Positions 45,095 through 54,253 of a stretch of 64,000 nt of DNA are shown in pieces; the stretch's first letter is position 1, and every line of letters starts with the position of its first letter. The notes beneath the pieces are model-generated. The model saw only the letters and a program-made list of their open reading frames with translations. It was not told the DNA's origin and did no database searches. Source of the DNA: Palsa-1400 sp036501625 (GTDB lineage Bacteria > Verrucomicrobiota > Verrucomicrobiia > Limisphaerales > Palsa-1400); assembly GCA_036501625.1 (NCBI GenBank), contig DASXZY010000073.1, positions 3,911 through 67,910 on the forward strand, read 5' to 3'. Both the position numbers and the translations under genes were made by a program.

Positions 45095-46675
45095 CTAACG
45101 TTTCCAATACCGGAAATCGAGGTTGGGGAAGATGTTGTCGGATTGCTCGATTTGCGAGAGGCGCGGCTCGTTGATTTGGCCGGACATCAGTTGCTCGTAC
45201 AATTCGTGGAAGCGCAGCAGATGCTCCTTCACGCGGCGGGCGGCGTAACCGGGGCTGGTGCCCGTCCGCAGAATGAACGGCCAATCGCTTGACTGCGCGA
45301 GCAGCAATTCGCGCCCGGCCTGGCGCGCGGCCCGAGCCGTCACGCCGCCGGCCTCGGAGAAGCGGCTGGCGATTTCTGTCATGCGCAGTTGCGCCTGCTT
45401 GAGGTGCGGGTAAATCCACTCGTTGGATTCGTTCAGCCAGACGCGCCAATAGCCTTCCTCCCCCCAACTGGAGGCGCCCGGCGTGGCCACTTGCTGCGTT
45501 GGGTAATGCCGCAAATACTCCGCTGGTGTGATGAACGTGAATGCCTGCTGGTCGTAATAGGCCTTGCGCACGAATAAATCCAAAAACTCCGGGCCTTCAT
45601 ACCACCAATGGCCAAACAATTCCGCGTCGTAAGGCGAAACCACGATCGGCGGGCGGTCCAGGATCGCGCCCAATTGCGCGAATTGCTCCGTGCGCGCGCC
45701 CAAAAAATGTCCAGCGTGCTCATCCGCCGCTGCCAGCGCCGCCGCGCGGCTGTAAACTTCCTTGTCCGTCTCCGGCGCGGCCGCGGTGATGCGATGGTAT
45801 TTGATCCCCGTGAAACCGCGCAGGCCCGGCGCGGGCAAATAAGGTTTGACGTAATCGAGGTCCAGGTCGTAGCCGATGTCGCGGTAGAAATCGCGGTAAC
45901 GGAAATCGCCCGGGTAGCCTTGGTGCTTGCTCCAGACCTGGCGGGCGGAATCGAAATCGCGCCCGAAGGCGGCGATGCCGTTGGGAAGGAACACCGGCGC
46001 GAAAACTCCGTAGCGCGGACGCGGTTGAGCGTGCAGAAGGCCGTGCGTATCCGTCACGAACCAGCGGATGTCCGCCTCTTGCAGGGCGTCCTCGATGCCC
46101 GCCGCGTAAGCGCACTCCGGCAGCCAGAGGCCGCGCGGCCCGCGCCCGAAGCATTCGGTGTAGTGATCGCGCGCGGTGAGAATCTGGGCGCGCAGGGACG
46201 GGTCGCCCGCCAGCAACGGCAGCAGCGCGTGGGTGGCGGCGCAGGTGGCGATCTCCAGCATGCCATCGTCTTGCAGGCGCCGAAAAGCGCCGACGAGGTC
46301 CCGGTTGCAATCGAAATACGTCTCCCGCAACGTGATGAAACGATTGTGGTACATCCAGGCCAGTTCGCGCAGAGCCGGCTCCCAATGCGTTCGATGAATC
46401 TCGTTTTCGGCCAGTTGGATGAGGCCGCCCAAATGCCGGACGTAGCGTTCCTGCAACATCGGGTCCCGCAACATCGCGCACAGGGGCGGCGAGAGTGAAA
46501 GAGTGAGGCGCGCTTGCATGTCGTCGTTTTGCCAGTCTTCCATGACGCGGAGCAGCGGCAGGTAAGTCTCCGTCAGCGCCTCAAAGAGCCAATTTTCCTC
46601 CAGGAATTTTTCGTGTTCCGGGTGGCGGACAAACGGCAGATGCGCGTGCAAAATCAGGGCGAGGTGGCCTTGCAT
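45095..46675 (-). CDS. GH57 1,4-alpha-glucan branching enzyme
   Basis: The 526-residue protein opens with the GH57 phrase LALILHAHLPFVRHPE. It carries the nucleophile E187 in LWLPECAY and the acid/base D350 in VSPYDAELFGHWWYEG. A C-terminal helical DUF1957 domain (about residues 410-515) is typical of TT1467-type branching enzymes; total length is close to the family norm. It would introduce alpha-1,6 branches into glycogen in the cytoplasm; no signal peptide is present. Its neighbour at 46945-49017 contains DUF4912, a domain repeatedly found next to GH57 branching enzymes in other phyla. Confidence 0.93.
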   Translation of the reverse strand: MQGHLALILHAHLPFVRHPEHEKFLEENWLFEALTETYLPLLRVMEDWQNDDMQARLTLSLSPPLCAMLRDPMLQERYVRHLGGLIQLAENEIHRTHWEPALRELAWMYHNRFITLRETYFDCNRDLVGAFRRLQDDGMLEIATCAATHALLPLLAGDPSLRAQILTARDHYTECFGRGPRGLWLPECAYAAGIEDALQEADIRWFVTDTHGLLHAQPRPRYGVFAPVFLPNGIAAFGRDFDSARQVWSKHQGYPGDFRYRDFYRDIGYDLDLDYVKPYLPAPGLRGFTGIKYHRITAAAPETDKEVYSRAAALAAADEHAGHFLGARTEQFAQLGAILDRPPIVVSPYDAELFGHWWYEGPEFLDLFVRKAYYDQQAFTFITPAEYLRHYPTQQVATPGASSWGEEGYWRVWLNESNEWIYPHLKQAQLRMTEIASRFSEAGGVTARAARQAGRELLLAQSSDWPFILRTGTSPGYAARRVKEHLLRFHELYEQLMSGQINEPRLSQIEQSDNIFPNLDFRYWKR

Positions 46676-46703
46676 GGGGGCAGGAAAAGCTGGTGCGCGG
46701 GCG

Positions 46704-46934
46704 TCAATCCAAATCCTTTGTCACGTGAATGGCCATCCCTTTGGACTTCGCGTAGAGCGCCACGCCGAGCAGCGCGGGCAGCGCCTTCAACACCAGCATC
46801 GCCGGCGGCGAGATGGGATGGTTCGACAAGTGCAAATATAAATCCTCCGCCAAAAGCCCGCCGCCGAGGATGATTAATCCGCAGGCGATCAACCGGATGA
46901 CGAACAGCGCGGCTTTGGCGTAGGGGCTTAACAT
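46704..46934 (-). CDS. Small two-helix membrane protein
   Basis: The 76-residue protein has two hydrophobic segments (about residues 8-30, LFVIRLIACGLIILGGGLL; and about 42-62, PAMLVLKALPALLGVALYA) and short polar ends. No family recognised. It lies 28 bases upstream of the branching enzyme and 10 bases downstream of the DUF4912 gene, all in the same direction, so the three form an operon. Confidence 0.65.
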   Translation of the reverse strand: MLSPYAKAALFVIRLIACGLIILGGGLLAEDLYLHLSNHPISPPAMLVLKALPALLGVALYAKSKGMAIHVTKDLD

Positions 46935-46944
46935 CCAATGGCCA

Positions 46945-49017
46945 TCAGTCCGCGGCGCTGGCGGACGGCGGCTTGAGGTTTTCGTCTTGCGGGTGCGCGC
47001 CGACGTGTCCGCGGCAGGCCGTCTGCCGCCGGAATCTCAACTCCACCCGGCGCGTTTCCAATCCATCGGCCGCGCGCGCCGCCGCTTCGAGGGCATATTC
47101 GCCATCGGGCAGGGAGAAGCGGAAACTGAAGGAGCCGTCGGGCCGGAGTTTGATCGGGCGCCCGCCGAGGGTCACTTTGGCGTCCGGCTCGGTCGCGCCG
47201 TAGATCACCAACTCAGCATTGACCTTGAACCAAAATCCGCGTTTGCCTTCGGCCGCTCCCGCCGCGCCAGCCGGACTGGAGATGCCGGGCGCGCTGGAAA
47301 CGCCGCCTGAAACCGGCAGGCCGCCGCTGGAGATTCCCGGCGCCGCATGGCCGTTCACGCCCGGTGCGGGCTGGCTGAATCGCGCCGCCTCGATCGAGGA
47401 CGCATGATGCGCGATCTGGCGCCGAATCAACTCCGTAATCTCCAACCCGCCGAGCCGCATGCGCCGAACGCTGTCAATCGAAATGACTTCCGCCAGGGCT
47501 TTTTCCTGTGCGGGCGTCCATCGTTCATGCACCAGTTCGGGCGCGGGCAAATCCCGGCGGCCGAGCGCGCGCATCTGCTGCATGGCTTCGACCAGCGGAG
47601 CATGTTCGCGCACGCTTTCCTTGACGAGTTCAACCAGCTCGCGAAACGGCACCGCGGCTGGAATGGTGGCGAAGCGAATGGAGGTGTCCTCCGACAAATT
47701 GTCCGGCGGCGAAAACGCAGGCCCGGAGCGGGCCAGGGAAACCCATTTGCGGCCGGCCTCGTAGTAGCCCAATTCCGCGACATAGGTGGCGCCGCCCTTT
47801 GGCACGGGCGCGAACCACGTGCGCGAATCGGCGTGAAGATGAATTTGCGAAATCGGCTCGCCTTCGGCCGTTCCGGCATAAATGCGCAGCCACAAATGGC
47901 CGTCGGTGGAAAGCGCGTTGTATTTCCTGAGTTGATCGCGGCTGAAATCCCAGTGCGCGTAAAGCCAATGCGGGTCGCGCGCCGCGAGCGACAACTGCTG
48001 GCTGCCGTAGGAGTCGGGCAGTTCGCCGCCCACAAAAGGCGCCGGCGCGACCACTGGCTCCGGCCCCAGCGCGTAGCGCTCGCCCGGTCCGCTGGCGGCC
48101 ATAGGGGAGGGCGCGTCGCCTTCCAAGAGGATGGGCGGGATTTTCAGGCGCAATGGCGTCGAGGCGCGTTTCGCTCTCGCCGCTGGTTTGGCGGGCGGTG
48201 ATTTCACGACAGGCGCGGCTTCGGCCATCGGCGCAGCTTTTACAACTGGCGCGGGCTTTGCAGCCGGCGCGGCGGGAGCGGGTTGCGCGGCTGGCGCCGG
48301 TTTTGCCACAGGCAAGGGACTCGACGCTGACAAAATTTTCTCAATAGGCGGCGCCTTTGCCGCTCGTGTGGCTTTCGCGCCGCGCACGGGCTTTGCAACT
48401 GGAGCGGCCTTCGCAATCGGGGCGGACTTTGGAACCGGCGCAGGCTGCGCGACTGGCGCGGGTTTTACAATTGGCGATGGCTTCGCGGGCGGCGCGGCTT
48501 TCTCACTTGGCCGGGGCTTCGCGACTGGCACCGGCTTCGCCACTGGATCGGGTTTGCCAACCGACATCGGTTTCGCGGCGGACATGGGTAGCGCGGTTGG
48601 CGCGACCTTCGCAACGGGCGCGGGTTTTATAATCGGTGCGGGCTTGGAGGTTGATAAAATTTTCTCGACAGGCGCGGGCTTTGCAACAGCCGCGGGCTTG
48701 GCAACAGCCGCTGGCTTGGCAACTGGAGCTGGCTTGGCAACTGGAGCTGGCTTCGCGACCGGCGAAACTTTCTTAATTGGCGCGGCCTTCGCAACAGTCA
48801 CAGCCTTCATTACAGGAACGGGCGCTGGCTCCAGTTTTCTTCCGGCAGGTTTCGCGGCGCCCCGGCGCGGCTTGGCGGCCTTCACAGCAAGGGCGGGGGT
48901 TTTAGCCGGCTTCCTGGCGGCTGGTTTCGCTTTTTGCGGGGCGGCGGCGGAAGTGCCCCGGCGTTTGACAGACTTCGCCGCGGCTGTGCGCGGCGCCTTG
49001 GCGCCTTTTGCTTTCAT
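46945..49017 (-). CDS. Ala-Lys-Pro-repeat protein with DUF4912
   Basis: The 690-residue protein has two very different halves. Residues 1 to about 290 are low-complexity, built of K, A, P and V (units such as APVAKP), like the tails of histone H1, AlgP or TolA. Residues about 335-430 form DUF4912 (HWLYAHWDFSRDQLRKYNAL, LRIYAG, HLHADSRTWFAPVP, YVAELGYY), a beta-sandwich related to starch-binding modules. The C-terminus has a helical part and another beta-domain (about 590-675, ELVIYGATEPDAKVTLGGRPI). DUF4912 often accompanies GH57 branching enzymes, present here two genes downstream, so binding of alpha-glucan is likely. The basic repeat could hold it to DNA, polyanions or the cell envelope. 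Confidence 0.85.
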   Translation of the reverse strand: MKAKGAKAPRTAAAKSVKRRGTSAAAPQKAKPAARKPAKTPALAVKAAKPRRGAAKPAGRKLEPAPVPVMKAVTVAKAAPIKKVSPVAKPAPVAKPAPVAKPAAVAKPAAVAKPAPVEKILSTSKPAPIIKPAPVAKVAPTALPMSAAKPMSVGKPDPVAKPVPVAKPRPSEKAAPPAKPSPIVKPAPVAQPAPVPKSAPIAKAAPVAKPVRGAKATRAAKAPPIEKILSASSPLPVAKPAPAAQPAPAAPAAKPAPVVKAAPMAEAAPVVKSPPAKPAARAKRASTPLRLKIPPILLEGDAPSPMAASGPGERYALGPEPVVAPAPFVGGELPDSYGSQQLSLAARDPHWLYAHWDFSRDQLRKYNALSTDGHLWLRIYAGTAEGEPISQIHLHADSRTWFAPVPKGGATYVAELGYYEAGRKWVSLARSGPAFSPPDNLSEDTSIRFATIPAAVPFRELVELVKESVREHAPLVEAMQQMRALGRRDLPAPELVHERWTPAQEKALAEVISIDSVRRMRLGGLEITELIRRQIAHHASSIEAARFSQPAPGVNGHAAPGISSGGLPVSGGVSSAPGISSPAGAAGAAEGKRGFWFKVNAELVIYGATEPDAKVTLGGRPIKLRPDGSFSFRFSLPDGEYALEAAARAADGLETRRVELRFRRQTACRGHVGAHPQDENLKPPSASAAD
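48178..48840 (-). repeat. Imperfect tandem hexapeptide-coding repeat inside the DUF4912 gene
   Basis: This stretch encodes about 35 degenerate units of the form (A/P)-P-(V/I)-(A/V)-K-(P/A). The corresponding DNA is a mosaic of 18-base units such as the ones at 48720-48770 that differ by few bases. Neighbouring units are nearly identical, so slippage and unequal crossing-over can change its length. Confidence 0.75.
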
Positions 49018-49232
49018 AATCTCAACCGCATGGAGAGCGGACTAAATTCAACAAAAAGAATATGCTGGAGCACGGCATCCCGCGCAAACAGAAAAAGGCA
49101 GTCAACGAAAAAGGAATGAGGATTCGGATCGAGATTTAAATCGTGTTTTGAAAATATCCTGGCGTGTCTCGCGGCGGGGCGGGCTGGCTGGCGGCGTTGC
49201 TTCCCGGTCGCGGATTTCTCTCGAATCACGCT

Positions 49233-51023
49233 CTATGGCTTTTCTCCGATTTTCGTTAGGAATTCCGCCGGCGTTTGGCCGCCTTCGCGCAGGGCGGTGA
49301 CTTCGGTCCAGGGCTTGCCGGGGGTGCCTTTGGCGGCGGTTTCCCATTGGCGCGCCAAGTCGGCCCGCGTCTCGGTGAAGGGCCATGCGGCGCCGGCGCG
49401 GTTGCATTCTTCGCGCAATTCCGGCCAGCGGAGGAGCCAGACGTATTGCAACGAAAGATGCCCCTGGCGCACGCGCGCGAGCAATTCGCCGTCGCCCGCG
49501 ACGGCTTGCTCGGCCTGGCGCCACAATGCCTCGGCTTCGGCCAGCGGCTTGAATCGCAGGAAGGCCGCGTCCGGCCGCGTGTAGCAAGTCAAGTTGAAAT
49601 TCTCGGAGGCATGCTCCATCAAATCCATGTAACGGCCCAGCGGGGCGCCGGCCGCGCCATAATAGCCGTCGAGGAATTCCCGAATCAGCGCGCGGTCGTC
49701 CTGGCGCGGATTCCACAGCAGCCGCGCCAGCACCCAGGCGCGCAACTCCGCCATTTCCGCGCCGTAGGATCCGTAGGCGCCCTCGTCAAACACGCCGCGC
49801 ACGTGGTTGGCCTGGTAAAAGCGAAGATCAGGCCCGAGCGTGAACCAGTTGGGAAAGGGCTGGAGGTAATGCGCGAAATCCGTCACGTAATCCCAAACGT
49901 AAAGGCGGTCCGCGCGCTGTTCCCATCCGTGAATGTCGGCGGCGAAACTGGCATTAGCGGGGCTGTCAAGCGCCTGGCGAAAATCGCACTCGATGTTGCA
50001 CAGGCGCACCACGACATTGGAACGAGGGCGCAAGGTTCGCGGCGGTTTGCGGGTGTATTGGTAGGCCAGCGTGTCCACGGTCACGCTGGGAAAATCCGGC
50101 TGGATTTTTTCAGCAATGTAATTGACAAACGCGATCATGGAACCGGCGTGGGAGCCTTCGGCGTCGTCGATGGCTTTGCAGGACGGGCACTCGCATGGGT
50201 TGAAGCAGTCGTTTTGGGAGACGCTGATGATGCCGGCGTCCGGAGATTCGCGCAGGGCCTGCTTGACACGCTCCACCACGAAGTCGCGCAGCCGCGGATT
50301 GGACAGGCAAAGCTGGGCGTTCTCGGCGGTGCGATGGCCCTTGACCAGGCTGAACCATTCCGGGTGCGTCGCGAAATATTCCTTGGGCGGAACGAGCGTG
50401 TAGAAGGAATGGACGAAGTATTTATAAATGACGCATCCGCCCTGGCTTGGCGGGAGGTGCGAACTTTCGCCATTGCAGCAGTTGTGCCATGACCAATCCG
50501 GGTCAAACGCGCAATGCCAATAAGGATCCCGGTATTCAAAGGCCGGTTTGTCCCGCAGATTGATATCGGAAATCCGCAGGGTGGGGAGGTGCGGCATCCG
50601 GCTGGCCCAGGGAGTCCACCATCGCGCGCCGCAGGCTTCCTGCAAAAACCGGCTGACGGCATAGAGCGTTCCGCGCGGCCGTCCGCCCGCCAGCAGGATG
50701 CGGTCTCCGTCCGTGCGAATGAGCAATTCCTCATCGCCCAGCGGTGTTGAGGGCAATTCCTTGAAAGCTGCGTCCGCGGCCGCGCCAAAGCCCACAATGA
50801 TCGCGCGAACCGGCGGGGTGTGGCTGGTCTGAATTTGGAATGTCGCGCCGGTAATTTCATGCAGGCATGTGGCGAGTTGGCGCGCGGCAAAGGCTTCGGT
50901 GTCCGTGGCAGAGGGATCGATGACAATGGCCGTCCGGGCGACGCCATCTTCGGCGATAGCGGCGGCCTTGGTCTGGCGGGATGGCATTAAGAGCAAAGCC
51001 AGAGCCAGCAGATAGAATTTCAT
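49233..51023 (-). CDS. Secreted DUF4838 protein (alpha-glucuronidase-like architecture)
   Basis: The 596-residue protein has a signal peptide (MKFYLLALALLLMPSRQTKA). A GH67/GH20-like N-terminal domain of about 120 residues follows (AARQLATCLHEITGATFQI, GRPRGTLYAVSRFLQEACGARWW), then DUF4838. Conserved-looking elements are ISVSQNDCFNPCECPSC (about residue 265), DTLAYQYTRKPP and GVFDEGAYGSYGAEMAELRAWVLARLLWNP. Fold relation to alpha-glucuronidase and hexosaminidase barrels is established for the N-terminal part; enzymatic activity of DUF4838 is not. ATG 51023 starts the signal peptide; the frame continues upstream to 51233 but lacks coding character and ends next to the repeat copy B. The gene is monocistronic. 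Confidence 0.87.
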   Translation of the reverse strand: MKFYLLALALLLMPSRQTKAAAIAEDGVARTAIVIDPSATDTEAFAARQLATCLHEITGATFQIQTSHTPPVRAIIVGFGAAADAAFKELPSTPLGDEELLIRTDGDRILLAGGRPRGTLYAVSRFLQEACGARWWTPWASRMPHLPTLRISDINLRDKPAFEYRDPYWHCAFDPDWSWHNCCNGESSHLPPSQGGCVIYKYFVHSFYTLVPPKEYFATHPEWFSLVKGHRTAENAQLCLSNPRLRDFVVERVKQALRESPDAGIISVSQNDCFNPCECPSCKAIDDAEGSHAGSMIAFVNYIAEKIQPDFPSVTVDTLAYQYTRKPPRTLRPRSNVVVRLCNIECDFRQALDSPANASFAADIHGWEQRADRLYVWDYVTDFAHYLQPFPNWFTLGPDLRFYQANHVRGVFDEGAYGSYGAEMAELRAWVLARLLWNPRQDDRALIREFLDGYYGAAGAPLGRYMDLMEHASENFNLTCYTRPDAAFLRFKPLAEAEALWRQAEQAVAGDGELLARVRQGHLSLQYVWLLRWPELREECNRAGAAWPFTETRADLARQWETAAKGTPGKPWTEVTALREGGQTPAEFLTKIGEKP

Positions 51024-51246
51024 TGCGCCCGAGTCTTGAAACAGCGGCGGCGGAGCCTTGCAGTCTGTGGCCGAAGGAGAGATGGGGGAAGCGCTTGTTT
51101 GACTCATTTTTTCAATAGACGTTTTCGGCGCTGCTTTGTTCAGTTTAACTATGAAATATCCGCGCCGGAGTGGTTTTCGTTTCGGAGCGCGGGCGAAAGA
51201 AGCCTTGGGACGGCGGTGCGATGCCGATTGCATGGATTCTCCGGGC

Positions 51247-51452
51247 GGCCGGCGCGGCGGTTTTTCTTGAAAATGCCGTGATTTGGCTTGTTCCGCCTTG
51301 TTTTGCCGTTGATTGGTTTGAATTTAATGATTTTTTCTAAATATTTTTGGAAAAATCCTGCCGAAAGATCGAAAAGAACAGGCGCCGAAGCGCGATACAG
51401 GCAATATATACCATGCTTTGATGGTAATGCAATACAAAATCGAAACAGAAGG
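51247..51452. repeat. Dispersed repeat, copy B (about 206 bp)
   Basis: This is the second copy of the element at 44554-44779, in the same orientation, 6.7 kb away. It shares the GC-rich start, several conserved blocks and the identical block with the ACCAT/ATGGT hairpin (51409-51431). It is AT-rich in the middle. It lies in a 669-base gene-free interval (51024-51692) between the DUF4838 gene and a frameshifted small gene. Nothing else was recognised in that interval. Confidence 0.8.
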
Positions 51453-51692
51453 TTCCTCGCTGTTTTCGGCGGAATAGGATCGGCCAAACGGATGTTAGAC
51501 AGGGCTGGAATTGAATGCGATCCGAAATGTCCCGATTGAAACTGCCGCGACCTCGGACCGAGGTCGTTTGGCATACGGGGGCTCGTGCCATGCGCAACCG
51601 CCCGGCTGCTGGCTGGCATCCCCCCTCCGGGATGGGATGAAGGCGCTCTATTCCACCGAAAAACAGCGGAGAACCAAGCCACGAATGCGGCG

Positions 51693-51994
51693 TCATTGCC
51701 AGCGGCAGGCGCCGGTGACCTGGATTTCGCCGTTGGCGGGGCAATTGGCGCCGAGGATCGCGGAGGGCCTTCCGCCTGTAGTTGACAATGCCTCCAGGGT
51801 CAGGCTTGTGGCGCCGGTGTCGCAAGCGCCTATGAGTTGCGAGGAGTTGGTGATGCCGTTGACGAAGGCAAAGTTGAACGCGGGCCGGGGCGAGGCTGAG
51901 GGGAATGGCAGGGAAATGGCCACGGAGCCATTGGCGAGAGCGCTTTTGTGAACGCGCACACGGCAACAAAGAGGCCGAGGATTTTCTGTTTCAT
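51693..51994 (-). pseudogene. Small secreted protein gene with a one-base frameshift
   Basis: The ATG at 51994 begins a convincing signal peptide (MKQKILGLFVAVCAFTK), but this frame then degrades. After a run of four A residues in the coding strand (near 51945), the next frame continues as SALANGSVAISLPFPSASP and runs to a stop at 51693. Adding one A restores a 100-residue protein with a normal signal cleavage (SALA-NGS) and a Ser/Thr/Gly-rich mature part with three Cys. No family recognised. It is either a true pseudogene, a programmed slip, or a sequencing error in the A run. Confidence 0.55.
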
Positions 51995-52111
51995 GCGAAT
52001 TCCTGGTTGAGCTTGTTGTGGACTATTATGGACAGTTTCGAGCACTTTCTCCCATTTGCCGGAAGTTTGCAAACCGTTTGCGGCAACCGTCTCGCAATTG
52101 CGGGCGGGAAT

Positions 52112-54253
52112 TCAGCTTTCCGGCGCGGGAAAGACGATTTTCTCCAGTTCGCGGTGGTTGATCTTGCCAGTGCCCAGCTTCGGAATTTCGCGCACGCACT
52201 TGACTTCGCGCGGCACGCACAGGTTGCTCAGGCCCTTGGCTTTGATGGCCGCGCGGATTTCTTCCAGGCTCAGTTTTGGCTCGTTGGAGACGGCGACCAA
52301 CGCTTCGCCGCGCTCGGCGTCGTGGCGGGTCAGGACGGCGGCCTGGAATCGCAAGCCGTATTGCGGAAAGGCGCCGGCCAGCGCCTCTTCGACGGCCGTC
52401 AGGCTGACCATCTCGCCGCTGACTTTGGCGAATCGTTTTAGGCGGCCCAGAATGAAAAGAAAACCGTCGTCATCGACGCGCGCGATGTCGCCGGTGTCAT
52501 ACCATCCGCCTTGGGCTTGGAATTTGGCGTTTGGCTCGGCGTTCAAATAGCCGCGCATGATGTTCGGGCCGCGCACCCACAAACGCCCGCCTTCGGCCAC
52601 GCCATCGACCGGCTCAAATCTATGTTCGATGCCGGGAACAAATCTTCCCGCCGAGCCGTAACGCGGATTCAGCCAGGTGTTGATCGTGATGATCGGGCTG
52701 CATTCGGTCGCGCCGTAGCCTTCGAGGATGCGCGAGCCAAATTGCCGCGCCCAAACCTGGGCCGTCGCCTCCTGCAATTTCTCCCCGCCCGCCACCAACA
52801 TGCGCAGGCTGCGGAAATCATACGGATGCGCTTTGCGGGCGTAACCGTTGAGAAACGTGTTGGTGCCGAAAAAGACCGTGCAATCCAAATCGTAAAGGAG
52901 CGAGGGGATGACCCGGTAATGCAGCGGCGACGGGTAAAGAAAGACAAACATTCCGCGCGTGAGCGGAAGCAGGAGGCCCATCAAGCCGAAACTGTGGAAA
53001 AGGGGCAGGGCATTAAAGACGCGATCCTCATCGACAAAATCGTTGACAGCGAGCATCTGGCGCATGTTGGCCAGCAGGTTGCCGTGGGTCAGTTCCACGC
53101 CCTTGGGCGGCCCTTCGGAGCCGCTGGTAAAGAGGATCACGGCGGGGTCTTTGTGCCGTTGCGGCCCGGCCAGGGAGCGCGGGCTGAACACGGCTTTTGC
53201 GAGCGCGGCCAATCGCTGGCCGGTCGAAATGGCGGCGCGCACGTCTTCCAAATAAATGAACTTCAGCCCGGCGTCCTTCATCGGCTGCAAGTCCCATTTG
53301 ACGCGCTCCAGGAAAGCGACGGAGGTGATAATATATTTGACTTCGGCCAGTTGGGCGCAGGCCAGCATGGTGGGGACGCCGGCGGAAAAATTGAGGATGG
53401 CGGGCGTTTTGCTGGCCGCCCACAAACTCATCAGCGTGACGGGCACGGCGTTGGCATTGGGCAGCAGAATGGCCACGCGTTCCGGGCTGCCGGCGGGGAG
53501 CAGGGTTTTCCATTGGGCGGCCATGGCGGCGGTGGCGGCCAGCAACCGGCGCCCGGTTAATTTCGTCCGCGTCACGTCCTGCAACGCCACCGCTCGCGGA
53601 CGGCTTCGCGCGGTTTCGATAATATCGGCCAAAACGTTGGCAGGGCAGGCGGCCATTTCCAGGTCGAATTGCTGGCTGGCCATCTGGTCGCTGAGCCAGC
53701 GGGTCAATTTCTGGCGGGCGCGGAGGGCGCTGATGCCCTCGAATTTCGGCGGAGTCCGCGCATCGCTGAAATGGGCGGAAATGCGGGGCAGCAGTTGCTT
53801 GCGGTTTGGATTGGGCGAAAAGGGCAGGTGGGCGACGCCGCGCAAATGGCAGGTGATGACTTTGGCGCTGGTCCTGAGCAGCAAAAAGCCGGTGCCCTCG
53901 AAGAGCTTCATCAGCGAGCCGGTGCGGGAAAGGCGGCCTTCGGGAAAAATGACCAGCTTGCCGCCGCCTTGCAAATATTCCGCCATGCGTTTGACAGCGT
54001 AGGGGGAATCCATTTCGACCGGAAAGGTGAAGCGGTTGATCATGACAAACCGATGCAGCCAACTGACCCTGGCCCCTTCCTTCGAGGTGACTACCCGCCA
54101 GCGGAAATCAATGCAGGCGGCCACAAACAGCCAGTCGACCCATGAAGCGTGGTTGGGCAGGAGCAGGACGGGGCCGGGCGTTTGCAGCACCCCGGTGTTT
54201 TCGGCGCGAAACCCGAAGAGCACGCGGAGGACAAACAGCAGCAGCCTTCTCAT
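52112..54253 (-). CDS. aas: Aas: 2-acyl-glycerophosphoethanolamine acyltransferase / acyl-ACP synthetase
   Basis: The 713-residue protein (E. coli Aas has 719) joins a PlsC-type acyltransferase and an AMP-binding synthetase. The acyltransferase part (about 1-190) has the HxxxxD motif NHASWVDW, EGRLSRTG (FPEG-type) and the substrate segments around residue 100. The synthetase part (about 210-710) has the phosphate loop ILFTSGSEGPPKGVELTH, the EGYGATECSP motif and the GWYDTGDIARVDDDGFLFILGR hinge. It activates fatty acid to acyl-ACP and re-acylates lysophospholipids at the inner face of the membrane. The ATG at 54253 (MRRLLLF) overlaps the stop of the lnt-like gene (ATGA). Confidence 0.94.
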   Translation of the reverse strand: MRRLLLFVLRVLFGFRAENTGVLQTPGPVLLLPNHASWVDWLFVAACIDFRWRVVTSKEGARVSWLHRFVMINRFTFPVEMDSPYAVKRMAEYLQGGGKLVIFPEGRLSRTGSLMKLFEGTGFLLLRTSAKVITCHLRGVAHLPFSPNPNRKQLLPRISAHFSDARTPPKFEGISALRARQKLTRWLSDQMASQQFDLEMAACPANVLADIIETARSRPRAVALQDVTRTKLTGRRLLAATAAMAAQWKTLLPAGSPERVAILLPNANAVPVTLMSLWAASKTPAILNFSAGVPTMLACAQLAEVKYIITSVAFLERVKWDLQPMKDAGLKFIYLEDVRAAISTGQRLAALAKAVFSPRSLAGPQRHKDPAVILFTSGSEGPPKGVELTHGNLLANMRQMLAVNDFVDEDRVFNALPLFHSFGLMGLLLPLTRGMFVFLYPSPLHYRVIPSLLYDLDCTVFFGTNTFLNGYARKAHPYDFRSLRMLVAGGEKLQEATAQVWARQFGSRILEGYGATECSPIITINTWLNPRYGSAGRFVPGIEHRFEPVDGVAEGGRLWVRGPNIMRGYLNAEPNAKFQAQGGWYDTGDIARVDDDGFLFILGRLKRFAKVSGEMVSLTAVEEALAGAFPQYGLRFQAAVLTRHDAERGEALVAVSNEPKLSLEEIRAAIKAKGLSNLCVPREVKCVREIPKLGTGKINHRELEKIVFPAPES

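Noticed and set aside
51024..51233. 70-residue N-terminal extension of the DUF4838 gene
   Set aside because: The signal peptide starts at 51023 and the extension has no coding character.
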